Shown here: positions 1 through 6,741 of the stretch, piece after piece
Layout: each line of letters starts with the position of its first letter
Position numbering within the stretch: the stretch's first letter is position 1
Source: Vulcanimicrobiia bacterium
Lineage (GTDB): Bacteria > Vulcanimicrobiota > Vulcanimicrobiia > Vulcanimicrobiales > Vulcanimicrobiaceae
Length of the DNA: 16,670 nt
Assembly (NCBI GenBank): GCA_025451135.1
Contig: JANWKW010000015.1
Span: 1-16,670 of the forward strand
Direction of reading: 5' to 3'
Made by a program: the position numbers and the translations under genes
The notes under the pieces: generated by a model
Told to the model about the DNA's origin: nothing
The model's input: only the letters and a program-made list of their open reading frames with translations
The model's database searches: none

Positions 1-340
1 CGAGATATGTCCCGGTATATCGTGCCATCTTTTCCGTATCGATCATCACGCCGTCGATCCTCCACGACGTCTCGCTCGTGGCGCCGTTCAGCGTGACGAC
101 GAGCGGCACGGTGACGGCACCCATGACGAATGCGCACCGCCCGGGCCGACCGCCGGAAAGGTCTTGATGGTCCGGGCAGACGGCACGTCCGAGAGGAAGG
201 TCCGGAAACGTCTCGTGCATCTCCGTCGGTAGCTTCTGGTCGATCGCACGCTCGAGATCGCTCGCGACGGCGTCGTTCCCGCCCACGTCCACGCGAATGC
301 ATCCCGACAAAGCAAAAATGCTCCCGCATACGAGGAGCAC
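1..340 (-). CDS. Partial lipoprotein with DUF4333-like core (3' end beyond window)
   Basis: An open minus-strand frame runs off the left edge with about 113 residues visible from the GTG at 340. It has a hydrophobic stretch ending in a lipobox LSGC (Cys codon at 299-301), so it is probably an outer-surface or periplasm-facing lipoprotein. About 40 residues later comes a CP motif (Cys55) followed 14 residues on by a second Cys (Cys69) and then alternating beta-strand-like sequence. This resembles the DUF4333 family, in which two cysteines bracket a small beta domain; no function is known for it. The GTG at 340 gives a signal peptide of only 13 residues with no positive charge, so the true start is probably further upstream. 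The frame stays open through the adjacent tRNA gene, with an ATG at 427 and a GTG inside it. Reading frame is well supported; start and family are less certain. Confidence 0.6.
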   Translation of the reverse strand, partial: MLLVCGSIFALSGCIRVDVGGNDAVASDLERAIDQKLPTEMHETFPDLPLGRAVCPDHQDLSGGRPGRCAFVMGAVTVPLVVTLNGATSETSWRIDGVMIDTEKMARYTGTYL

Positions 341-362
341 AGAGGCGATGATACCGGGAATT

Positions 363-449
363 CGGAGAGGGGGAGATTCGAACTCCCGAGACGCTTTCAC
401 GTCTGCTCGCTTTCCAAGCGAGTGCATTCGACCACTCTGCCACCTCTCC
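363..449 (-). tRNA. tRNA-Ser (anticodon GGA)
   Basis: The minus strand reads as a complete class II tRNA of 87 nt. The seven-base acceptor stem is GGAGAGG pairing with CCTCTCC (443-449 with 364-370), with discriminator base G at 363. The anticodon loop contains CTTGGAAAG with anticodon GGA, which decodes UCC serine codons. A long variable arm lies between the anticodon and T arms, as expected for tRNA-Ser, and the T loop TTCGAAT is present. The 3' CCA is not encoded: the next bases are AA. The partial lipoprotein gene follows immediately downstream. Confidence 0.96.
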
Positions 450-460
450 AAGACGTGCAA

Positions 461-493
461 CGGCCCCCGGGCCGATTGGCTTTTCGGGGGCCG
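461..493 (-). terminator. Strong hairpin between lipoprotein gene and tRNA-Ser
   Basis: A perfect 9-bp inverted repeat (CGGCCCCCG at 461-469, CGGGGGCCG at 485-493) encloses a 15-nt loop. It lies about 22 bases after the stop of the upstream minus-strand lipoprotein gene (stop at 516) and just before the tRNA. It could end that transcript or act as a processing barrier. No clear U-run follows on the minus strand, so factor-independent termination is uncertain. Confidence 0.45.
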
Positions 494-515
494 ATTCCTT
501 GGCTGCGGACGAAGG

Positions 516-1391
516 CTAGTGGCCGTGGCCTCCGTCGCCGTCGTCGTCGTCACCGTAGTGGTGTCCGCAATCCTTGTGATTCCCGCGGTCGTCTTCGTGG
601 CGATCGCGGTCGTGACCGTCGCGGCCGTGCTTGTCGTTATCCTTGGCGCAGGGAGCCGGGCTCGGGCTCGGGCCGCCCGGGACCACGGTCGTCGTGGCGA
701 TCGCGACGTAGAACGTATAGGACGTGCCGAGCGAGTACGACAGGCCGGGGGACGTGGCGGGGAAGATCAGGTTCGCGCCGTCGATCGAAGCGGGTCCGGT
801 GACCTGCATCGCGGTCGTGCTGGTCCCGGCGTAGGCGACGATTACGCAGTTCGAGACCGGCAGGTTGGTCGGCGTCGGCGTCGGCGGCGGCGTCGCGGAA
901 GCGGTGACGGCCGCCTCGCGCTTGCCGGCCGCGACCGGCTGCGGCGTGGTCGCGGCCGGAACCGCGCAGGTCATGGGGACGGTGAACTGATCGGTCTTCA
1001 GCAGGCCGGTGTTGAACGGCGTGAAGGTCGGCGCGACCGAGACCGACGTGACCAGGAAGTCGATGACGCCGCTGCCCGCATAGAGCGCGAGCGGGCGGAT
1101 GTTCTGGTAGGTCGTGACGGTCGTACCGCCGCCGGAGGTCGGAGAGGGCGAGGGGGCCGGGGTGCAACCGTCGTGGCCGCCCTTGTGGCTGTCGCAGTCG
1201 CCGTCGTGGTGGTCGCCGCCGCCGGCCGTCGTAACCGACGGAGCGCCGGTCGAGGAGCTGGACGAGGCCGCGCCGCCGGAGCCGCCGGGAACCAGGCCGC
1301 TGCCGGCGCTTCCGCCGCAGGCGACGACGCTGCCCAGCAAGACGAAGCCCGCGAGAACGGCGAGGATTTGACGGTTCAGAGCACGTGGCAC
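516..1391 (-). CDS. His/Asp-rich lipoprotein, putative metal binding
   Basis: The protein is 291 residues from GTG at 1391. That start was chosen because GAAGGA lies nine bases upstream; an upstream in-frame TTG at 1415 would add eight residues but lacks such a site. Residues 1-24 form a signal peptide with early Arg residues and a lipobox VVAC ending at Cys25. A low-complexity Gly/Ser linker follows, then a His/Asp/Cys cluster at residues 60-76 (starting DHHDGDCD), a beta-rich middle region around 95-240 with Pro/Thr repeats, and a strikingly polar tail at 248-291. The tail has eight His and thirteen Asp in 44 residues and ends GHGH. Such tails usually chelate Zn, Ni, Cu or Co, or serve as metal storage; this is inference from composition. 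No catalytic domain is recognised. It lies downstream of the EAL gene, with a 115-base gap. Confidence 0.8.
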   Translation of the reverse strand: MPRALNRQILAVLAGFVLLGSVVACGGSAGSGLVPGGSGGAASSSSSTGAPSVTTAGGGDHHDGDCDSHKGGHDGCTPAPSPSPTSGGGTTVTTYQNIRPLALYAGSGVIDFLVTSVSVAPTFTPFNTGLLKTDQFTVPMTCAVPAATTPQPVAAGKREAAVTASATPPPTPTPTNLPVSNCVIVAYAGTSTTAMQVTGPASIDGANLIFPATSPGLSYSLGTSYTFYVAIATTTVVPGGPSPSPAPCAKDNDKHGRDGHDRDRHEDDRGNHKDCGHHYGDDDDGDGGHGH

Positions 1392-1400
1392 AGAGAGTGA

Positions 1401-1406
1401 TCCTTC
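1401..1406 (-). promoter_or_regulatory. Ribosome binding site of the His/Asp-rich lipoprotein
   Basis: GAAGGA on the minus strand, nine bases before the GTG at 1391. It decides the start against the longer TTG version at 1415. Confidence 0.6.
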
Positions 1407-1463
1407 CGAAGACAAAGAAAACGCGCCGATCCGTGACGCGATGCCTTCGTTCGTTCAGGAAGA

Positions 1464-1483
1464 GGTCGCGCCTTTAGGCGACC
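1464..1483 (-). terminator. Possible weak terminator hairpin after the EAL gene
   Basis: GGTCGC at 1464-1469 pairs with GCGACC at 1478-1483 around an 8-base loop. An alternative inner stem is GCC/GGC at 1470-1472 and 1477-1479. It lies about 24 bases beyond the stop of the EAL gene (stop at 1507-1509) on the minus strand and is followed by TCTTCC, only a weak pyrimidine run. The rest of the 115-base gap at 1392-1506 shows no clear promoter. Confidence 0.3.
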
Positions 1484-1506
1484 GTCAAGCTCGCGCGAAG
1501 AAGAGA

Positions 1507-2340
1507 TTAAGAAGCCTCGAGCGCGGACGATTCGGCGGCTGCGGCCTCGACCATCAGCTCGAAATCGGCCGGCGGGAGGGCCCTGGCATAGAGGAAGCCT
1601 TGAGCGTACTCGCAGCCGCAGTCCCGCAGGAAGTCGGCCTGGGCCTGGGTCTCGACCCCCTCGGCGTGGACGGTCATCCCGAGCGAATGGGCCATCGCGA
1701 TGATGGCCGAGACGATCGCGAGGTCGTTCTCGTCGCTCGGGATATCCCGGACGAACGACTTGTCGATCTTGAGCTTGTCGATCGGGAGCTTCTTGAGGTA
1801 GGAGAGCGACGAGTATCCCGTCCCGAAGTCGTCCAGCGCGAGCGAGATGCCCAGTTGCTTGAGCTGGCGCATGATGCCGATCGATTCCTCGGCGTCGTGC
1901 ATCGCGACCGTCTCGGTGATCTCGAACTCGAGGTGCGTACCGGCCAGGCGCGCGAAGCGCAGCGCGTCCTCGATCGACTTGATCAGATTGTGGTGGGCGA
2001 ACTGTCGGGCAGAGAGATTGACCGCGAGCTTGAAACGCGGTCCGAAGCGGTCGTGCCAACGGCGCATCTGCTCGGCCGCACCGCGCAGGACGTAGTCGCC
2101 GAGATTGATGATGAAACCCGATGCCTCGGCCTGCCCGATGAACGTATCGGGCGACGCGTAAGCCGGGTCGCGCTGCTCCCAGCGCAGGAGTGCTTCGACG
2201 CCGACGATCTTATTGGTCGAGAGCGAGACGACGGGTTGATAGTAGATACGGAACTCGTCGTTCGAGAGCGCATTGGAGAGTCGTTGATGTATCGGCAGTC
2301 GATAGCTCACACCGCGATGGGCCTTCCCGTCGGCCCGCAC
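1507..2340 (-). CDS. Stand-alone EAL-domain cyclic-di-GMP phosphodiesterase
   Basis: The protein is 277 residues and nearly all EAL domain (about residues 20-262), the enzyme that linearises c-di-GMP to pGpG in the cytosol. The residues needed for metal binding and catalysis are visible: the EAL motif at 49-51, Asn108 in AVNLS, Glu140, Asp170-Asp171 in DDFGTGYSSL, Lys191 in LKID, Glu227 in EGVET and Gln247 in QGF. It is therefore probably active. No GGDEF, sensor, membrane or receiver domain precedes it, so it lacks an obvious input; it may be a trimmed relative of GGDEF-EAL proteins. Start is GTG at 2340 with AGGGA close upstream; GTG ten codons further in is an alternative. It is divergent from the propeller lipoprotein gene with about 72 bases between them. 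Its EAL domain resembles that of the GAF-GGDEF-EAL gene at the right edge. Confidence 0.95.
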   Translation of the reverse strand: MRADGKAHRGVSYRLPIHQRLSNALSNDEFRIYYQPVVSLSTNKIVGVEALLRWEQRDPAYASPDTFIGQAEASGFIINLGDYVLRGAAEQMRRWHDRFGPRFKLAVNLSARQFAHHNLIKSIEDALRFARLAGTHLEFEITETVAMHDAEESIGIMRQLKQLGISLALDDFGTGYSSLSYLKKLPIDKLKIDKSFVRDIPSDENDLAIVSAIIAMAHSLGMTVHAEGVETQAQADFLRDCGCEYAQGFLYARALPPADFELMVEAAAAESSALEAS

Positions 2341-2396
2341 GCGTCCCTACCGGATTGGAGGTCGCCGGGGAACCCATCGACAAAAGCAAGCGTTCC

Positions 2397-2403
2397 AAGG
2401 GGG
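2397..2403 (+). promoter_or_regulatory. Ribosome binding site choosing the start at 2413
   Basis: AAGGGGG lies nine bases before ATG 2413, a normal spacing, but directly abuts the in-frame ATG at 2404, too close to serve it. The later ATG is therefore preferred. Confidence 0.6.
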
Positions 2404-2412
2404 ATGGCTGAG

Positions 2413-4443
2413 ATGTCTCGACCCGGCTTATGGAGCCGCTGGTTCGGCGCAATTGTGGGTGGCGCGCTTCTGGCCGGCTGCTCCGGCGGCGGCGGTTCGC
2501 TGACCCCGACGGCACCGGGCACCCCGGGCTCGCCGGCCGGTCCGATCGGCTCGATGCGTCTCACCATCTCGATCCCGGTCGCGTCGCGCGCCGGTGCGAA
2601 TCGCAAACACCCCGCCTTCATCGTCGCCGCCACCAACGGTCTCGAGATCGACGCGACCAACGCCGCGCACGCCGTGATCGCCGAGGGCGTCTACGACGTC
2701 TCCCCGACCTCGCCGTCCTGCACGACGACCGGGGGTCTGCGCAGCTGTTCGCTCGCATTGCAGATCCAGATCGGCGGACCGTATACCTTCACCTTGACGT
2801 CGTACGACCAGGCGCCCTCGGGCGGCGCGATCCCGGGCACCGCGAACGTGCTGGCCGTCGGCGTGATGACCAATGCGACCGTGGTCCAAGGCGCCGGCAA
2901 CACGTTCAACGCGACCCTCGAGGGTCGCCCCGCCACGCCGGCCTTCGCGACCGCGCGGACGGTCGCGCTGCTCGACGGAACGACGACGCATTTCTCCGTT
3001 CCGGTCGGCGTGAACGACGCGTCGGGAACGGCCATCGTGGGCGCGTATTCGACACCGCTGACCGCAAGCGTCTCGGATGCGGGCGGCCACACCACGCTCT
3101 CGATCGACGGCGGCGCGACCCGGAGTTCGAGCGTGCAGTTGACCTCGTCCACCGACGCCGCCGCGCTGGTCGCCTACTACGACGGGGGCGGCAGCGCCGG
3201 CTACACCGCGAGCGTGACCGTATCGGGAACCGGAACCTCGACCGCCACCACCGCCCTCGATACGTTCGCGGTCACCGGAACGGTCGGCTTCGGCACGCCC
3301 GGCTACGCGAACGACGCCGCCACGTTCACCGCGCCGGGTCAGATCCTGTTCCTCACCCCGGCCGAATCGAACTTCGCCGGGACGTTCACCCGGTCGGACA
3401 CCTGCTCGGGCAACGTCACGGTCGCTCCCTCGGGGCCGGCCTTCGAACTCTTGAGCGTCACCGCGACGACCACGTGTCACGTCGACATCTCGGACGGTAC
3501 GTTGACATTCAGCGTGCCCGTCACGGTCACGACCACCGGCGCTTCGATCGGGATCCCGCCGCCGAGCGGCACCGTCACCACCATGGCGACGCTGTCCGCC
3601 GGGATGTCGCCGTTCGAGATCGTCAACGGACCCGACGCCAAGCGGTATTTCGCCGCCAACGACGGCACCGCCGGCGAGCTCGGGAGCGTCGACGGAAACG
3701 GCACGCTCCACGAATACCCGCTCGCCGGCTCGACGCCGGTGGCGGTCGCCGTCGGCCTCGACGGACGGATCTGGTCGGGCGACGCGAACGACGGGTTCGT
3801 GCGCGCGATGGGCACCACGTCGCACGCGATCGCGACGTATGACTTGACGAGCAACCTCGGATTCACCGGCGGTATCGCGGCCGGACCCGACGGCGACATG
3901 TGGGTCACCGACGGCACGAACTGCGACATCGATCTGCTCAGCACGGCCGGGACGTTCGTCAACCAGGTGAACGTGCCGTTGTGCGGCGCGCTGAGCGACA
4001 TCATGGAAGGGCCGGACGGGAACATGTGGGTCGGCGACCAGATCTCGGGCCAGATCGCGCGCATCGATCCCGTCAGTCACGTGGTCACGCGCTTCCCGTC
4101 GACCTACCCATCCGGCGTCGGTCGCTTGACGGTCGGCCACGATGGCGCGATCTGGTTCAGTTTGATCGTCGGCGGGGGCCTCGGGCGCATCACCACCGCG
4201 GGCGCCTATACGTTCTATCCGACGGCATCGCTGCAGCCGGAGTTCGGCGTGGTCTCCGCGCCCGACACGACGCTGATCTTCAGTTCGTGCGGCTGCAGCG
4301 GGGGCTTGAGCCGGATGACGACCGGCGGCGCCGAGAGCGCGATCGCGAACGGCGTCGACGCGTTCGATCTGGCGGTCGGTTCCGACGGAGGCGTATGGTT
4401 CACCGATTACGGCACCAACACGATCGGGAGGGTGCAGCCGTGA
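2413..4443 (+). CDS. Lipoprotein with seven-bladed Vgb/NHL-like propeller
   Basis: The protein is 676 residues. Residues 1-22 are a signal peptide (Arg-rich start, then a hydrophobic core) with lipobox LAGC at 20-23. A Gly/Ser/Thr/Pro linker follows. Then comes a beta-rich region (about 47-390) whose first half carries DVSPTSPSCTT and a YDQAP motif and whose second half is Ig-like. Residues 393-676 hold about seven repeats of the type GPDGxMWVxD...I.RI, for example GPDGDMWVTD, GPDGNMWVGD and GSDGGVWFTD. This is the blade pattern of virginiamycin B lyase (Vgb)/NHL/SMP-30-like propellers. Lyase activity is not claimed: the catalytic His/Glu set could not be placed by eye. More likely it is an exported binding or scaffold protein. 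Start ATG 2413 is set by its ribosome site. It is translationally coupled to its paralogue downstream. Confidence 0.9.
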   Translation: MSRPGLWSRWFGAIVGGALLAGCSGGGGSLTPTAPGTPGSPAGPIGSMRLTISIPVASRAGANRKHPAFIVAATNGLEIDATNAAHAVIAEGVYDVSPTSPSCTTTGGLRSCSLALQIQIGGPYTFTLTSYDQAPSGGAIPGTANVLAVGVMTNATVVQGAGNTFNATLEGRPATPAFATARTVALLDGTTTHFSVPVGVNDASGTAIVGAYSTPLTASVSDAGGHTTLSIDGGATRSSSVQLTSSTDAAALVAYYDGGGSAGYTASVTVSGTGTSTATTALDTFAVTGTVGFGTPGYANDAATFTAPGQILFLTPAESNFAGTFTRSDTCSGNVTVAPSGPAFELLSVTATTTCHVDISDGTLTFSVPVTVTTTGASIGIPPPSGTVTTMATLSAGMSPFEIVNGPDAKRYFAANDGTAGELGSVDGNGTLHEYPLAGSTPVAVAVGLDGRIWSGDANDGFVRAMGTTSHAIATYDLTSNLGFTGGIAAGPDGDMWVTDGTNCDIDLLSTAGTFVNQVNVPLCGALSDIMEGPDGNMWVGDQISGQIARIDPVSHVVTRFPSTYPSGVGRLTVGHDGAIWFSLIVGGGLGRITTAGAYTFYPTASLQPEFGVVSAPDTTLIFSSCGCSGGLSRMTTGGAESAIANGVDAFDLAVGSDGGVWFTDYGTNTIGRVQP

Positions 4444-6164
4444 AGCGCTACCTGGGGCCGGCGCTGATCGCGGCGCTGACGGCATGCTCCGGCCATTCCG
4501 GCGGCGGCATCGTGCCGTCCGCGAACGGGCCGGGGCCGGGCGCGACGCCGCAGGCGCCGGTGGCGTTCTCGATCCGGATCCCGCTCGCCGGCACCGGCGT
4601 TCGCGCGCAGCACGTATCGTCCGCCACGTTGGGCGTCGGGATCACGACCTACGCGCAGAGCGACGGCGGCCACACCACCGCGATCGGGTATTTCGGGAAC
4701 GACGTCTCGCCGACGTCGCCGGCGTGCACGACCGGGCCGGTCTTCCGGGTCTGCACGATCCAAGCGGCGGCACCGGCCGGCGCGGACGAGATGGTCGTCG
4801 CTACGTACGATCAAGCCCCGAACGGATCCGGGGTCTTCGCCAACACGGCGAAACTCCTGGATACCGGCAAGGTCGATTTCACCGTGCTGGCAGGCCGGGC
4901 GAACTCGATCAGCGTTACGCTCGGCGGCGTGCCCGCGCAGATCGCGGTGGCGATCGACAATCCGAACGCGATCTTCGACGCGACCCTCTACGCCGGCATG
5001 CCGTACAACGTCGAGGTCAGCGCCCAGGACGCGAGCGGCGCGACCATCATCGGAAGCGACCCGTACGCGGCGCCGATCGCGCTCTCCACATCGACCGGTA
5101 ACGCGACGTTCACGATCGACGGCGCCGCGTCGACGCTGGTCACCAAGCCGGACAGCGTCGTCACGATGGTCGATGCGAGCACCTCGCCCGGCCTTCCGAC
5201 GCTGGTCGCCACCGGCAATGGCGGCATCATCGGCACCGCCAACTACAGCGTCGACCCGATCGGCGCCACCACGGCCTTCGCGAGCCGGACGGGTCCGACC
5301 GCGATCGCGTCGGGAACCGCCTCGAGCGAGGTCGGACAGCCGGGCGATCTGTTCTATGCCGATGCGAACGAAGAGCTCGTCAAGTTCGACACCCTCACCA
5401 AGGCGGAATCGATCCTCGGCTATAGCGGAGCGACGCCCGCGGCGCTCGCGACGACCGCGATCGTCCAGAACCGGTTCGCCGGCGTCGACGTGAGCTTCGT
5501 CACCGCGTCGGACGGAACCGACGTGCGGATCGGCACCAGCGACGGCGGCCCGGCGCTGCTCGGCACTACCGTGCCCGCGGCGTCGAACTGCGCGATCGCC
5601 AACGCCGCGACCGGGAGTCGGATCCTGGCGTGCGGCGATACGATCGACGATGTCGATCTCGCCACGTCCTCGACGACGGCCGGCCGCACGTACTCCGGCA
5701 TCACCACCGGCGCGGACGGGAGACTGCACTACGCGTTCCGCGCGCCGGCCGGAGGCGGCATCGGTTCGATGGCGCCCGGCGACATCGGCGGGCCGGGGCC
5801 AGATGCGGTCATCGACCTGGCCGGCGGCCACCACGGCACCGCTATCGTCAGCTGCCCGGACGCCGCACTGTACTTCATCGACGTCGACGACGGCGACGGT
5901 TCGACGGCGCTCGGCGAGATAGCAGCCGGATCGCTCGCCACGCACGCGGTCTCCGGAACGATGACCGCGCTGACGTGCGGTCCGAACGACGACCTGTACT
6001 ACGGGACGGACGACGGCAAGATCTACCGCGTTGCGCTCGCGACGGACGTCGCGAGTTTGGTCTCGTCGAACGGCGGCGCGATCGCCGGCATCACGCTCGG
6101 GCCGGACGGTGCGATCTGGGCGACCGATTCGCCGTTCGACCGGATCCTGCGGGTTATTCCGTAA
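4440..6164 (+). CDS. Paralogous lipoprotein with divergent beta-propeller
   Basis: The protein is 574 residues. GTG 4440 overlaps the upstream stop as GTGA and has GGGAGG seven bases before it, implying translational coupling. The signal peptide begins MKRY and ends at lipobox LTAC (Cys16). The N-terminal half aligns collinearly with the previous gene: a SIRIPLA/TISIPVA strand, DVSPTSPACTT versus DVSPTSPSCTT, TYDQAP versus SYDQAP, an N-SI-VTL strand, then DASG-T-IIG-D versus DASGTAIVGA and TIDG versus SIDG. From about residue 298 to the end are degenerate propeller blades; the last one (GPDGAIWATD...ILRVIP) is clear. The pair arose by tandem duplication and diverged, mostly in the propeller. 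The gene ends 11 bases inside the convergent aldolase gene. Function unknown; probably an envelope-exposed binding protein. Confidence 0.88.
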   Translation: MKRYLGPALIAALTACSGHSGGGIVPSANGPGPGATPQAPVAFSIRIPLAGTGVRAQHVSSATLGVGITTYAQSDGGHTTAIGYFGNDVSPTSPACTTGPVFRVCTIQAAAPAGADEMVVATYDQAPNGSGVFANTAKLLDTGKVDFTVLAGRANSISVTLGGVPAQIAVAIDNPNAIFDATLYAGMPYNVEVSAQDASGATIIGSDPYAAPIALSTSTGNATFTIDGAASTLVTKPDSVVTMVDASTSPGLPTLVATGNGGIIGTANYSVDPIGATTAFASRTGPTAIASGTASSEVGQPGDLFYADANEELVKFDTLTKAESILGYSGATPAALATTAIVQNRFAGVDVSFVTASDGTDVRIGTSDGGPALLGTTVPAASNCAIANAATGSRILACGDTIDDVDLATSSTTAGRTYSGITTGADGRLHYAFRAPAGGGIGSMAPGDIGGPGPDAVIDLAGGHHGTAIVSCPDAALYFIDVDDGDGSTALGEIAAGSLATHAVSGTMTALTCGPNDDLYYGTDDGKIYRVALATDVASLVSSNGGAIAGITLGPDGAIWATDSPFDRILRVIP

Positions 6165-6741
6165 GGCCGGCGAGCCGGCTGTAGTACGCGATGCGAGCCG
6201 CCTCTTCGGCCAGGTCCGTGAGCATGAAGGCGCGTTCGAGCGAGTCGGCGACGACCGAGACGCCGTGCCGTTCCATCACGACCGTGTCGAAGCCGCGCGC
6301 GAACTCCGCGGCACAGAGGTCCGCCAGGTCGCGCGTTCCGGGTTCGCGGAAGGCGGTCCAGGCCACCGGGCCGAGCGTCTCGCGCGCGCCCACCGTATCG
6401 CGCGGAAAGATCGAGCCGACCTTCGACCAGACGACGCAGAACGTCGGGTGGGTGTGGACGATACAGCGAGCGTCGGGACGCGCGCCGTAGGCGGCCAGGT
6501 GGAGCGGCAGTTCGCTCGTGGGACGTTGGGCGGGACTGCACGGCGCGCCGCCCGCATCGACCCGGACGATCGCGGCCTCGGGAAGGTCGCGCAGCGAGAG
6601 CCCGGACGGCGTCACCAGCAGGTCGCCGTCGTCGAGACGGACGGAGACGTTGCCGCTCGAGCCGGTGACGAGCCGGCGATCCCACAGGAGCCGGCAGTAG
6701 CGCGCGATCTCCGAGCGCGCGCGATCCTCGTCGATGTTCAC
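6154..6741 (-). CDS. Class II aldolase/adducin-family protein (FucA-like)
   Basis: The protein is 195 residues, close to the roughly 200-215 usual for the zinc-dependent class II aldolases that cleave sugar phosphates such as L-fuculose-1-phosphate, or related epimerases and decarboxylases. Visible are the phosphate-binding GNVSVR (30-35) and TPSG (44-47), the catalytic acid Glu77 in TSELPLH, and the zinc ligands His96 and His98 in HTHP plus His159 in ERHGV. The site looks complete, so it should be active; the exact substrate cannot be told from sequence. The GTG start at 6741 overlaps the stop of the half-ALDH gene as GTGA, so the two are translated together. It may act on an aldehyde-producing substrate whose partner is the ALDH-like protein, which is inference. 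Its 3' end overlaps the convergent lipoprotein gene. Confidence 0.9.
   Translation of the reverse strand: MNIDEDRARSEIARYCRLLWDRRLVTGSSGNVSVRLDDGDLLVTPSGLSLRDLPEAAIVRVDAGGAPCSPAQRPTSELPLHLAAYGARPDARCIVHTHPTFCVVWSKVGSIFPRDTVGARETLGPVAWTAFREPGTRDLADLCAAEFARGFDTVVMERHGVSVVADSLERAFMLTDLAEEAARIAYYSRLAGLTE

Noticed and set aside
863..900. GGCGTC-type short repeats resembling a tandem repeat array
   Set aside because: They simply encode the Pro/Thr-rich linker of the His/Asp-rich lipoprotein.
1441..2412. Upstream extension of the first propeller lipoprotein to position 1441
   Set aside because: It runs antisense through the EAL gene and would put the signal peptide in the middle of the protein.
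2341..2412. Possible c-di-GMP riboswitch between the EAL gene and the lipoprotein operon (GTCGCCGGGGAACCC looks like the 3' part of GEMM)
   Set aside because: The conserved GCAAA, CGAAAG and GACGCAAAGCC parts are absent on both strands, so the similarity is by chance.
2428..4485. 685-codon minus-strand frame opposite the first propeller lipoprotein, and a 512-codon one at 4407-5945
   Set aside because: Arg-rich low-complexity composition and no motif; the plus-strand genes have signal peptides, ribosome sites and repeats.
6166..6179. GCCGGC-GA-GCCGGC double palindrome near the convergent gene ends
   Set aside because: It lies inside the aldolase coding end, the loop is too short and no U-run follows, so it is not a convincing terminator.
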